Shown here: positions 16,436-25,957 of the stretch, piece after piece
Layout: the number at the start of each line of letters is the position of its first letter
How positions within the stretch are numbered: the stretch's first letter is position 1
Assembly: GCF_009834345.1 (NCBI RefSeq)
Contig: NZ_CP035042.1
Coordinates: forward strand, 4,898,001 to 4,962,000
DNA: 64,000 bases
Direction: 5' to 3'
From: Billgrantia tianxiuensis
GTDB taxonomy: Bacteria > Pseudomonadota > Gammaproteobacteria > Pseudomonadales > Halomonadaceae
Position numbers and translations under genes: made by a program
The notes under the pieces: model-generated
What the model was told of the DNA's origin: nothing
Databases searched by the model: none
Seen by the model: only the letters and a program-made list of their open reading frames with translations

Positions 16436-18513
16436 GCGACCTCGACGCGCCGGTCACCGCCCTGAAGGGCGTCGGGGAAGCGGTAGCCGTGAAGCTGGCG
16501 CGCCTGCGCGTCGAAACCGTGGCCGACCTGCTCTTCCATCTGCCACTACGCTATCAGGATCGCACCCGCATCACGCCGATCGGTACCCTGCGGGCCGGTC
16601 ACGAGGCGGTGGTGGAAGGGGAGGTCTCGGCCAGCGACGTGGTCAAGGGGCGCCGGCGCAGCCTGTTGGTGCGCCTGCGCGACGGCTCCGGCATCATCAG
16701 CCTGCGCTTCTTCCACTTCTCTCCGGCGCAGCAGCAGCAGTTCCGCCCCGGCATCCGGGTACGCTGCTTCGGCGAGGCGCGCGCCGGCGCTACCGGGCTC
16801 GAGATCTATCATCCCGAATACCGTCTGCTCAGCGCCGACACCCCGCCGGTGGAAGATCACCTGACGCCGATCTATCCCACCACCGAGGGGCTCAATCAGG
16901 CGCGCCTGCGGGCATTGATCGAACAGGCGCTGGCCCGTCTCGACGAGGCTCCCGAGGCGCTGCCCGACTGGATCGACGAGGCGCTGCGCACGCGCTTCGG
17001 CTTGCCTGAGCTGCACCACTGCCTGCACGTCCTCCATCAGCCTCCCCCCGACGCCGACCCCGAACGGCTCTCCAGCGGCAAGCACCCGGCCACGCGGCGT
17101 CTGGCCCTGGAGGAGCTGCTGGCCCATCGCCTGAGCCTGCAGCAGGTACGCCTGAAGATTCAGGAGGACGGTGCCCCGGCGCTGCCCAGCGGGCGCGGAC
17201 TGCAGGCGCGCTTCCTCACCCAGCTGCCGTTCACGCTGACCGCCGCCCAGCGCCGCGTGCTCGACGAGATCGGCGCGGACCTGTCCCGCGAGGTGCCCAT
17301 GCTGCGCCTGGTGCAGGGCGACGTCGGCTCGGGCAAGACGGTGGTGGCCGCGATGGCGGCGCTATCGGCCATCGCCGGCGACTGTCAGGCGGCGATGATG
17401 GCGCCCACCGAAATCCTCGCCGAGCAGCACTATCGCACGCTCAAGGCGTGGTTCGCGCCGCTCGGCATCGAGGTGGCATGGCTCTCGGGCAAGCTCAAGG
17501 GCAAGGCACGGCTCGACACCAAGGCCGCCATTCTCGACGGCCGCGCGCGGATGGTGGTGGGAACCCACGCGTTGTTCCAGGGCGACGTGCACTTCCAGCG
17601 CCTGGGGCTGGCCATCGTCGACGAGCAGCACCGCTTCGGCGTGCACCAGCGCCTGGCGCTGCGCGAGAAGGGCGAGGCCGGCGGGCTCACGCCCCACCAA
17701 CTGGTGATGACCGCCACTCCAATCCCGCGCACCCTGGCGATGAGCGCCTATGCGGACCTCGATGTCTCGATCATCGACGAGCTGCCGCCCGGGCGCACTC
17801 CGGTGAAGACAGTGGTGGTGCCCGACGAACGCCGCCCCGAGGTGGTCGCGCGAATCCGCCACGCCTGCGCCGAGGGCCGCCAGGCCTACTGGGTCTGCAC
17901 CCTGATCGAGGAGTCCGACGCGCTGCAATGCCAGGCCGCCGAGGCGACCCGCGACGAACTCACCGAAGCACTGCCGGAGCTGGCCATCGGCCTGGTACAC
18001 GGACGCATGAAAGCGGCCGAGAAGGCCGCGGTGATGGATGCCTTCAAGGCCGGCGAACTCGACCTGCTGGTGGCCACCACGGTGATCGAGGTGGGGGTCG
18101 ACGTGCCCAACGCCAGCCTGATGATCATCGAGAATCCCGAACGGCTGGGGCTCTCGCAGCTGCATCAGCTGCGCGGACGGGTCGGCCGCGGTACCAGCGA
18201 GAGCTTCTGCGTGCTGCTCTACCATGGGCCGCTGTCGGCCCATTCGCGCGAGCGCCTGGCGGTGATGCGGGAGACCAACGACGGCTTCCGCATCGCCGAG
18301 AAGGACCTCGAACTGCGCGGTCCCGGCGAGGTACTCGGCACGCGTCAGACAGGGCTCGCTCAGATGAAGATAGCCGACCTGGAGCGCGATGCCGACTTGC
18401 TCGAACGCGTCGCGCCGTTGGCCGAGGCGCTGCTGGCCCGCCATCCGGACGCCAGCCAGCCATTGATTCGCCGCTGGCTGGGCGAGGAGGCGGGGCGCTA
18501 CGGGCAGGTATGA
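16432..18513 (+). CDS. recG: ATP-dependent DNA helicase RecG
   Basis: A 693-residue branch-migration helicase that remodels stalled replication forks and Holliday junctions; E. coli RecG is also 693 residues. The N-terminal wedge domain begins VTALKGVGEAVAVKLARLRV. The helicase core has Walker A QGDVGSGKTVVA, the DEQH box IVDEQHRFGVHQR, TATPIPRTL, and the C-terminal QLHQLRGRVGRG and LELRGPGEVLGTRQTG. The chosen ATG overlaps the oxyR stop (ATGA); an in-frame ATG 27 bases earlier lies within oxyR. Confidence 0.97.
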   Translation: MSDLDAPVTALKGVGEAVAVKLARLRVETVADLLFHLPLRYQDRTRITPIGTLRAGHEAVVEGEVSASDVVKGRRRSLLVRLRDGSGIISLRFFHFSPAQQQQFRPGIRVRCFGEARAGATGLEIYHPEYRLLSADTPPVEDHLTPIYPTTEGLNQARLRALIEQALARLDEAPEALPDWIDEALRTRFGLPELHHCLHVLHQPPPDADPERLSSGKHPATRRLALEELLAHRLSLQQVRLKIQEDGAPALPSGRGLQARFLTQLPFTLTAAQRRVLDEIGADLSREVPMLRLVQGDVGSGKTVVAAMAALSAIAGDCQAAMMAPTEILAEQHYRTLKAWFAPLGIEVAWLSGKLKGKARLDTKAAILDGRARMVVGTHALFQGDVHFQRLGLAIVDEQHRFGVHQRLALREKGEAGGLTPHQLVMTATPIPRTLAMSAYADLDVSIIDELPPGRTPVKTVVVPDERRPEVVARIRHACAEGRQAYWVCTLIEESDALQCQAAEATRDELTEALPELAIGLVHGRMKAAEKAAVMDAFKAGELDLLVATTVIEVGVDVPNASLMIIENPERLGLSQLHQLRGRVGRGTSESFCVLLYHGPLSAHSRERLAVMRETNDGFRIAEKDLELRGPGEVLGTRQTGLAQMKIADLERDADLLERVAPLAEALLARHPDASQPLIRRWLGEEAGRYGQV

Positions 18514-18520
18514 GCCCGGG

Positions 18521-20739
18521 TCATCGCGTTGACGCCTCGAGCGCCGCGGCAGCCGGAGGCTCATCGCTGACGACTAGCCGATTGGCGGCCTCGGTCAGTG
18601 GCCCCAACTGGCGGACAAGCAGCTGCAGCTGCGTGCGCAGCGGCGAGTAGCGCTCCTCCCCCCCCTCTTCCGGCGCCTGGGACTCGAATTCGAGCTCCTC
18701 CGTCAGCGCCGTGCGCAGCGCTTCCCCCTCGCCCATCGCCTCGCGCCGAGCCAGGCAATCCGCCAGCTGGCCCAGATAGTCCGCCACGTGCCGTGCAACG
18801 GTCAGCAGCCGATCGGCTCCGGCGTCTTCCAGCCGGTGGCGATGTGCGCCGAGCGCCGAGAGATACCCAGCAGGGTGTGGGACGACACCAGGAAGCGGAA
18901 GCCTTCGTCGGCATCGCGACGGCGGTAGTGTTCAGGCTCCTGCAGCAGGTTGGACAGCATCGTCGACAGCGCGGCGTCGGCATTGTGGGCGTTACGCCGC
19001 GCCAGCCGGTAGGCGAGGTCGTCCTGCTTGCCACTCTGGTACTGCTGCAGGATCTCCTCCAGGTAGCGACGGCTGGCGGTGAGCGCGCTGGCCGCCTCGC
19101 GATGCAGGCGCCTGCCCTGCCAGTCGGGCAGGATGAAGAATACCGCCGCACCGGCAATCAGCGCACCGATCAGGGTATCGAAGAGCCGTGGCCAGATCAG
19201 GTCGAAGCCGTCACCGACCTGGTTGAAGCTGCACAGCACCAGCAGGGTGATGGCGGCGGTGGCGATCACGTAATGCCTTTCGCGCATGGCGAAGAAGGTC
19301 ACCCCGGCCACCACTGCGATCAGCGTCTGCAACAGCGGGTGCGGGAACAGCGTGATCGACGCCCAGCCAACCACCAGCCCCAGCACGGTACCGGCGATGC
19401 GCTGGGTCAGGAAGCGCCGGGTGGCGGCGAAGTTGGGGCGGCAGACGAACAGCGTGGTCAGCAGGATCCAGAAGCCCTGGGTGGGGTGGATCAGGTGCAG
19501 CAGGCCATAGCCCGCCAGCAGGGCGATGGGCAGGCGAATGGCATGACGGAAGGTAGGCGAAGCCACCGTCAGGTTGAGCCGAATGCGCTCCCAGGCATCC
19601 TTGATGCTGCCGGGCGAACGATCGAACAGGCTGACGTCGCCCGGCGCGTCGTCGGTGTCGGGATTGTCGGCCGAGGCCAGTTGCCCTTCGAGGGTGGCGA
19701 GGTTGTCGGCCAGGGCCGTGAGCGGATGCATCAGCTCGCGCCAGGCTGGGTTGCGCATCGCCCGCAGGTGCTCGATCGAGGCGCGCAGATCGGCGAGTGC
19801 CAGCTCGCTCTGGTCGTGCTCGAACGGGCGGTTGAGCAGCAGCGCCTTGCCCAGTCGCTTGCACGCCTGGCCCTGCTGGTCGAGCAGGCGCTGGCAGCGG
19901 AACAGCACGTCGTGATGAAAGAAGGCTTCGGTCAACTGGGCATAGGGGTAGTGCGACGAACTGGCCCGCTCGTGGATGTCCTGGGCGATGAAGTAGATGC
20001 GCAGGTAGCGATTGAGCTTGCTGCTGCCGCGCTGCCCCTCGAGCCGGCGAAAGAGCATCTCCTTGGCCCGGTTCATCGCTTCCACGACCTGGCCATTCTG
20101 CCGTGCCAGCGCCAGGCGCCGCGCCTCGACGTCGACACCGCGCAGCGGCTCGAACAGCGTCGACTTGAGTATCAGGTACTTGCCCAGCTCGCGATAGAGC
20201 CGAGCCATGCTCTGCTTGACCGGCTGGCGTGAGAAGAGCGCACACCACACTACCGAGATCGCACCGTACCAGGCCGCCCCCGAGAGAATCAGTAGCGTCT
20301 GGCTCCAGTCGCCCTGCTGCGGCACGCCGCCATGGTGCTCGATCGTGATCATGGTGTAGAGCGACAGGATCAGCGTGCCGGAGGCAATGGTGGCGTAGCG
20401 CTGCCCGATGGCGCCCAGCATGACCAGCACGAAGGTTGCGCTTCCCAAGGCCAGGGCGAACGGCCACGGCCAGGGAAACAGCCAGCGCACGACGAGAGAG
20501 GCGGTGGCAAAGCAGAGCAGCGTGACCGCCAGCGCCTGCAAGCGCCCCTGCCAGCTGTCGTCGGTCTCCGACAGGGCACTGGCGATGACGCCGAGGAACA
20601 GCGGGATCACCAGGGTAATGTCGGCCAGTGCCCAGCTCAGCAACAGCGCGCCGCTGAAGGCGAGGAACACGCGCAGGCTGTAGGCAAATTTGTCCAGCGT
20701 CCACAGACGCCGCAGCGACAGGGAGAGCAAAGTCGGCAT
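18521..20739 (-). pseudogene. FUSC/YccS-family inner-membrane protein, one frameshift
   Basis: A large membrane protein of the fusaric-acid-resistance/YccS family. The N-terminal block has about six helices (LRVFLAFSGALLLSWALADI), a soluble middle region of roughly 300 residues follows, then a second block containing LLAGYGLLHLIHPTQGFWIL and a cytoplasmic tail. The frame breaks at CCC 18866-18868 (GGG on the coding strand). With one more base the text becomes LLGYLSALGAHRHRLEDAGA and continues to a stop at 18521, giving about 739 residues, close to E. coli YccS. An assembly error is likely. Its end is 7 bases from the convergent recG end. Substrate unknown; some FUSC relatives export aromatic acids. 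Confidence 0.85.
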
Positions 20740-20814
20740 GGATGCTCGGCTTATTGTTGGATGGCCACGATCATTCTACTCGACACTCGACTTTCGTATA
20801 AGTCCAACGCCTTT

Positions 20815-20896
20815 GCCGGCGCCAGGCACCTCGCGCCGGCCTGGAACGCCGGGCACCGCAGCGAGTGTGCCAAAAATCAGAACATAGGCCGCCTAT
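20815..20896. promoter_or_regulatory. Inverted repeats in the FUSC/DUF3100 divergent region
   Basis: The 217-bp gap between the divergent FUSC and DUF3100 genes contains two inverted repeats: GCCGGCGC/GCGCCGGC (20815-20822 and 20833-20840) and ATAGGC-C-GCCTAT (20884-20896). The second lies about 60 bp before the DUF3100 start and is a plausible operator, perhaps for the LysR regulator at the far end of the operon. A -10-like GATACT lies a little downstream. No regulator assignment is proven. Confidence 0.35.
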
Positions 20897-20956
20897 CATT
20901 GGAACACTCTCCTTTCGATACTCGGAGGTGTCCCATACCACGACAAGGACAACTCC

Positions 20957-21775
20957 ATGGACATGAAACTGCTACTCGACTGGCGTCTGCACCTGACGGT
21001 GGTGCTGGCGTCGCTGCTGGCCGAAGCGATCGGCATCCTGCGCATTCCTCTCGGTCCCGGCACGCTGTTGCTGCTGCCGCTGTTCTACGCCTTCCTGATC
21101 GGTGTGTTGCTCAATCCGCACCTGTTCTCGGGCATGCAGCGGATCATTCCCAAACGGGTCAGCAACGCCGCCGGCCCGCTGATCATGATCTCCATCCTGC
21201 CCTTCATCGCCAAGTTCGGCTCCACCATCGGTCCGGCCATCGAGCAAATCATCGCCGCCGGACCCGCGCTGATCCTGCAGGAACTCGGCAACCTCGGCAC
21301 CATGCTGCTGGCACTGCCTTTCGCCGTGCTGGTGCTGCGCATGGGACGCGAGGCCATCGGCGCCACCTACTCCATCGCCCGCGAACCCAACATCGCCATC
21401 ATCTCCGACAAATACGGCCTGAGAAGCCCCGAGGGGATTGGCATCATGGGGGTCTACGTGGTGGGCACCATGTTCGGCACCCTCTACTTCGCGCTGATGG
21501 CCGGCTACCTGGCCTCGCTGGACGTCCTCGACATCCGCGCCCTGGCCATGGCCTGCGGCGTGGGTAGCGGCAGCATGGTAGCGGCCTGTTCCGGCGCCCT
21601 GGCCGAAGCCGCGCCCCATCTGCGCGACGAACTGCTGGCCTTCTCCGGCGCCAGCAACCTGCTGACCTACGCCACCGGCCTCTACGTCTCCCTGTTCATC
21701 GCCCTGCCCGCGGCCGAATGGCTCTACAAGCGTCTGGGCGGCGCCCCCCTGCAGGAGGTTCGCCATGAAAGCTGA
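20957..21775 (+). CDS. DUF3100 family membrane protein, probable transporter subunit
   Basis: A 272-residue protein with about eight hydrophobic helices. The motifs PLGPGTLLLLPLFYAFLIG, FIAKFGSTIGPAIE and CGVGSGSMVAACSGALAEA suggest a DUF3100 protein; the family has no assigned function as far as I know. The glycine-rich GSGSM segment and repeated helices look like a secondary transporter or exporter. The next gene overlaps it by 11 bases and encodes a second small membrane protein, so the two may form one transporter. The operon continues with an amidohydrolase and two dehydrogenases, implying uptake of an amide-containing compound. Confidence 0.75.
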   Translation: MDMKLLLDWRLHLTVVLASLLAEAIGILRIPLGPGTLLLLPLFYAFLIGVLLNPHLFSGMQRIIPKRVSNAAGPLIMISILPFIAKFGSTIGPAIEQIIAAGPALILQELGNLGTMLLALPFAVLVLRMGREAIGATYSIAREPNIAIISDKYGLRSPEGIGIMGVYVVGTMFGTLYFALMAGYLASLDVLDIRALAMACGVGSGSMVAACSGALAEAAPHLRDELLAFSGASNLLTYATGLYVSLFIALPAAEWLYKRLGGAPLQEVRHES

Positions 21776-22253
21776 TACCACTTCCGCACTGAACGCCGAG
21801 GCTCTCGAGGAGCTGCGCCCCGAGCAGCAGCTCGGCAAGACCGCCCTGTTGCTGGCCGTGGTGTGCGTGGCGGCCTGGTTCTCGAACATGATCAACGGCG
21901 CCCCGCTGCTCCAGGCGCTGCCCGGCATGATCCTGCTCTACGCCATGGTCATGCTCGGCTTGGTCATCGGCCGCTTCGTCCCGTTCTACCTGCCCAGCGT
22001 GGCCTGGGTCTCGCTGGTCAGCATCGCCATGACGCTGCCCTTCTTTCCCGGCAACGCCTGGATCGTCGGCCAACTCGCCCACGTGAACTTCCTCGCCGTG
22101 GTGACGCCGGTACTGGCCTATGCCGGCCTGGCGCTGACCGGCCGCGAGTTCACCATGTTCCGCCAGACCGGCTGGAAGCTGGTGATCGTCTCGCTGCTGG
22201 TGTTCACCGGCACCTTCGTCGCCTCGGCGTTCATTGCCCATCTGATTATCTGA
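21765..22253 (+). CDS. Small membrane protein, probable partner of the DUF3100 protein
   Basis: A 162-residue protein with a soluble N-terminus of about 25 residues and five or so hydrophobic helices (LLLAVVCVAAWFSNMINGAP, GMILLYAMVMLGLVIGRFV, WKLVIVSLLVFTGTF). It overlaps the DUF3100 gene by 11 bases, so translation is coupled, and is followed after 10 bases by the amidohydrolase. I do not recognise a characterised family. The pairing suggests a two-subunit transporter. Confidence 0.7.
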   Translation: MKADTTSALNAEALEELRPEQQLGKTALLLAVVCVAAWFSNMINGAPLLQALPGMILLYAMVMLGLVIGRFVPFYLPSVAWVSLVSIAMTLPFFPGNAWIVGQLAHVNFLAVVTPVLAYAGLALTGREFTMFRQTGWKLVIVSLLVFTGTFVASAFIAHLII

Positions 22254-22263
22254 GGAGCCGCTC

Positions 22264-23423
22264 ATGGATGACAGCCTGCTGCCGACGCCGGACCGCCTCA
22301 CGGCCTGGCGCCACGACTTCCACCGCCACCCGGAGACCGCCTTCGAGGAGCATCGTACCGCCAGGCGCATCGCCGAGCTGCTGCGTCAGGCCGGCCTCGA
22401 GGTCGTTACCGGGCTGGGCGGCGGCACCGGCGTGGTGGCAGTGCTCGACGGCAGGCGCGGCCCCGGACGCGCCATCGGGCTGCGGGCCGACATCGATGCC
22501 CTCGACGTCGAGGAGGCCAACCGCTTCGACCACGCCTCCCAGGTGCCGGGCAAGATGCACGCCTGCGGCCACGACGGCCACACCACCATGCTGCTGGGGG
22601 CGGCCTTTGCGCTGGCCGCCGACCCGGACTTCGCCGGGCGGGTGGTCTTCATCTTCCAACCGGCGGAAGAGAGCGAGGGCGGCGGTCGCGTGATGGTCGA
22701 GGAGGGGCTCTTCGAGCGCTTTCCCATGGAAGCCGTCTACGGCCTGCACAACTGGCCCGGGCTCGCCGTGGGCGAGGCGGCGGTGCACGACGGCGCGGTG
22801 ATGGCCGCCTTCGACGTCTTCACCCTGAGGCTCAGCGGGCGCGGCTGCCATGCCGCCATGCCTCACCTGGGCAGCGACACCATCCTGGCCGCCTGTCAGC
22901 TGGCCAGCCATCTGCAGGGGCTGATCAGCCGTGAGACGTCGCCCCATCAGAGCGCAGTGCTCAGCATCACCCAGTTTCACGCCGGCGACGCCTTCAACGT
23001 GATTCCGGAGACGGTGGAGCTGCGCGGCACGCTGCGCTGCTTCGACGGCAAGCTGCGCGACTATCTGGAGCGGCGCTTTCGCCAGGCCGTCGAGGCGCTG
23101 GCCGGCTTCCACGACCTCAGGGTCGAACTCGACTACCAGTCGCGCTATCCCGCCACGATCAACGCACCCGAGCATGCGGCACGCTGCGCCGGAGTGCTCG
23201 AGACGCTGCCAGGCATCACCCGCGTGCATCGCGACCTGCCGCCGAGCATGGCTTCGGAGGACTTCGCCTTCATGCTCGAGGCCTGCCCCGGCGCCTACAT
23301 CTGGCTCGGCAACGGCGTGGAGAGCGCGGCACTGCACAACCCCACTACGACTTCAACGACGCCATCGCCCCGCTCGGCGTGGCGTACTGGCAGGCGCTGG
23401 TCACGACCCTGCTCGACGACTGA
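22264..23423 (+). pseudogene. M20D family amidohydrolase, one frameshift
   Basis: A zinc-dependent amidohydrolase of the M20D/hippurate hydrolase group, which removes acyl groups from N-acylated amino acids or cleaves similar amides. Metal ligands are visible in MHACGHDGHTTMLLGAA and in FQPAEESEGGGRVMVEEG; the dimerisation domain follows. The frame breaks at CCCC 23340-23343. With five C it reads LHNPHYDFNDAIAPLGVAYW, the expected family end, and stops at 23421-23423, giving 386 residues. As written, a different frame runs on to 23526. An assembly error is likely. It is the third gene of the DUF3100 operon. Confidence 0.85.
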
Positions 23424-23522
23424 CGGCGCCTTTCGCCACTGCTTCCATGGCCGCAGCGCTGCTGCGGCCCGGATCGACGCGCCTGCCAAACACGACATCC
23501 TGCATCTTCTTGAGGAACGACC

Positions 23523-24410
23523 ATGAGAATCTGCGTTATCGGCCTCGGCCAGATGGGCGGCAACATGGCCCTGACCCTGCAAGCCGCCGGCTTCGACGTC
23601 ACCGGCAGTGACCTGTTCGACAGCGCCCGCCAGCGCCTGGCCGACAAGGGGCTGTCGGTGGTTGCCCCCGACGAACTGCCACCGAGCGACGTCTACCTGC
23701 TGTCGCTGCCCACCTCGGCCCAGGTGCGGGAGGTGATCGAGACCGCCCCCGGCCTGCTCGGCCTGGCGCCGAAGGGCAGCGTCATCGTCGATACCTCGAC
23801 CTCGGATCCGGTGGTCAGCCGTGAGCTGGCCGCCAAGGTCGAGGCCGCCGGGCTGGCGTGGCTCGACGCCCCGGTCAGCGGCGGCCCCAAGGGGGCGGCG
23901 ACGGGCAAGCTCGGCATGCTGCTCGGCGGCGAGACGGCCACCATCGAACGCCTGGCGCCGATGCTCGAGGCGATGTCGGCCCGCTACACCCACGTCGGCG
24001 GGCCAGGCAGCGGTCATGTGGTCAAGCTGGCCAACAACTACCTGTGCGCCGCGCACCTGCTGACCACCGCCGAGGCGGTGGCCATGGCCGCCCGTGCCGG
24101 GGTCGACCCCGCCGCCTGCCTGGCCGGACTCAACAGCGGCTCGGGGCGCAGCGCGGTCAGCGAGGTCAACTTCCCCGAGTGGATCCTCTCCGGACGCTTC
24201 GACTCCGGCTTCACCACCGGCCTGATGCGCAAAGACCTGCGCCTGGCCCGCGCCGCCGCCGAGCGCCTCGACATGCCGCCGGGCCTGCTCCAAGCCGTGG
24301 TCGAGGCGTGGCACGCCGACCCCGAGCACCCCGCCGACGGCGACGACTTCAACCGTATCGCCGGCGCACGGCTGGCTGCCGCCACCCCCGCCGAGGAGAG
24401 CGCATCATGA
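23523..24410 (+). CDS. NAD(P)-dependent oxidoreductase, 3-hydroxyisobutyrate dehydrogenase family
   Basis: A 295-residue beta-hydroxyacid dehydrogenase. The N-terminal Rossmann motif is VIGLGQMGGNMALTLQAAG; the family signatures DAPVSGGPKGAATGKLGMLLGG and GSGHVVKLANNYL (with the catalytic Lys) follow, then the all-helical C-terminal domain. It oxidises a short 3-hydroxy acid to a semialdehyde. That product could feed the aldehyde dehydrogenase whose start overlaps its stop (ATGA). The exact substrate is not determined. Confidence 0.88.
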   Translation: MRICVIGLGQMGGNMALTLQAAGFDVTGSDLFDSARQRLADKGLSVVAPDELPPSDVYLLSLPTSAQVREVIETAPGLLGLAPKGSVIVDTSTSDPVVSRELAAKVEAAGLAWLDAPVSGGPKGAATGKLGMLLGGETATIERLAPMLEAMSARYTHVGGPGSGHVVKLANNYLCAAHLLTTAEAVAMAARAGVDPAACLAGLNSGSGRSAVSEVNFPEWILSGRFDSGFTTGLMRKDLRLARAAAERLDMPPGLLQAVVEAWHADPEHPADGDDFNRIAGARLAAATPAEESAS

Positions 24411-25957
24411 ACCGTCTCAATCGACAGGCCCGGGAGCGTCTCTCGACGCTGCTCGATGGCTTCGAGCTGCAGGGCGCAACGCCTCGCTCCAACTGGATCG
24501 ACGGTACCGCCTGCCCGGGCGAAGGCGAGACGATCACGCTGGTCGATCCCGCCACCGGTGAGGCGCTGCTCGACTACCGCGATGCCGGCCCGGCCCTGGT
24601 CGAGCGCGCCGTCGCTAGCGCCACCCGGGCGCAGCAGGCGTGGATGGCGCTCACCGCCAGCGAGCGCGGCCGGCGCATGAACGCCGCCGTGCGCGGCCTC
24701 GAAGGTCACGAGGAGGCGCTGGCCCAGCTCGAAAGCGTGGTGGCCGGCAAGCCGATCCGCGACTGCCGCGGCGAGGTCGGCAAGGTGCGCGAGATGTTCG
24801 AGTACTACGCGGGCTGGTGCGACAAGCAGCACGGCGAGGTGATCCCGGTACCCACCAGCCACCTCAACTACGTGCGTCACGTGCCCTATGGGGTGGTGGG
24901 ACAGATCACACCGTGGAACGCGCCAATGTTCACCTGCGCCTGGCAGCTCGCCCCGGCCATCGCCGCCGGCAACGGCGTGGTGCTCAAGCCCTCCGAACTC
25001 ACCCCCTTCACCTCGGTGGTGATCGCCCGGCTGCTGGAGCAAGGCGGCCTGCCCAAGGGGCTGGTCAACATCGTCAACGGCCTGGGGCCGAGCACCGGCG
25101 CGGCACTCACCGGCAACGAAGGCATCAGCAAGCTGGTATTCGTCGGCTCGCCCCAAAGCGGTCGGCTGATCGCCGAGGCCGGAGCGCGGCGGCTGGTACC
25201 GAGCGTGCTGGAGCTGGGCGGCAAGTCGGCCAACATCGTCTTCGCCGACGCCAGGCTCGACGACGCCGTGGCCGGTGCCCAGGCGGCGATCTTCGCCGCG
25301 GCGGGACAGAGCTGTGTGGCCGGCTCACGACTGCTGGTCCAGCGCGAAGCGTTCGAGGAAGTGACCGAGCGGTTGGCACGTGCCGCGGCCGGGATCGAAG
25401 TCGGCCTGCCCGGTGACGAGGCAACCCGCATGGGGCCGCTGCAGAACGCCCGCCAGTATGCCCATGTGACGCGCATGATCGAGGCTGCCGTGGCCGCTGG
25501 GGCACGGGTGATCGCCGGTGGCAACCGCCCGGCGGGGCTGCCCGACGAGGCACAGGGTTACTTCCTCGCCCCCACCATGCTGGTCGACGTCACCCCCGAG
25601 ATGGAGATAGCCCATGAGGAGGTGTTCGGCCCGGTGCTGGTGGCGATGCCCTTCGATGACGAAGAGGAGGCCGTACGCCTGGCCAACGCCACCCGCTTCG
25701 GCCTCGCCGGCGCGGTGTGGACCCAGGACCCGGCCCGCGCCCACCGCGTCGCCGCTCAGCTGCGCGCCGGCACGGTGTGGATCAACGGCTACAAGGCGAT
25801 CAGCGTGATGTCGCCCTTCGGCGGCTTCGGCGACAGCGGCTTCGGCCGCTCCAGCGGCCTCGACGGCCTGCGTGAGTACACCCTGCCCCAGAGCGTGTGG
25901 GTGGAGACCGCCGGCGAAGCCAGCGTGGCGATGGGCTACGGCAACGGCGTGGGCTGA
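24407..25957 (+). CDS. Aldehyde dehydrogenase family protein
   Basis: A 516-residue NAD(P)+-dependent aldehyde dehydrogenase. The cofactor and catalytic segments are visible: the conserved Asn in QITPWNAPMF, the general base Glu in LELGGKSANIVFADA and the catalytic Cys in GQSCVAGSRLLV, with EEVFGPVLVAMPFDDEEEAV near the C-terminus. The start is the ATG overlapping the preceding dehydrogenase stop; the frame is open far upstream but inside that gene. It is the last gene of the DUF3100 operon and overlaps the convergent LysR gene by 22 bases. Confidence 0.9.
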   Translation: MNRLNRQARERLSTLLDGFELQGATPRSNWIDGTACPGEGETITLVDPATGEALLDYRDAGPALVERAVASATRAQQAWMALTASERGRRMNAAVRGLEGHEEALAQLESVVAGKPIRDCRGEVGKVREMFEYYAGWCDKQHGEVIPVPTSHLNYVRHVPYGVVGQITPWNAPMFTCAWQLAPAIAAGNGVVLKPSELTPFTSVVIARLLEQGGLPKGLVNIVNGLGPSTGAALTGNEGISKLVFVGSPQSGRLIAEAGARRLVPSVLELGGKSANIVFADARLDDAVAGAQAAIFAAAGQSCVAGSRLLVQREAFEEVTERLARAAAGIEVGLPGDEATRMGPLQNARQYAHVTRMIEAAVAAGARVIAGGNRPAGLPDEAQGYFLAPTMLVDVTPEMEIAHEEVFGPVLVAMPFDDEEEAVRLANATRFGLAGAVWTQDPARAHRVAAQLRAGTVWINGYKAISVMSPFGGFGDSGFGRSSGLDGLREYTLPQSVWVETAGEASVAMGYGNGVG

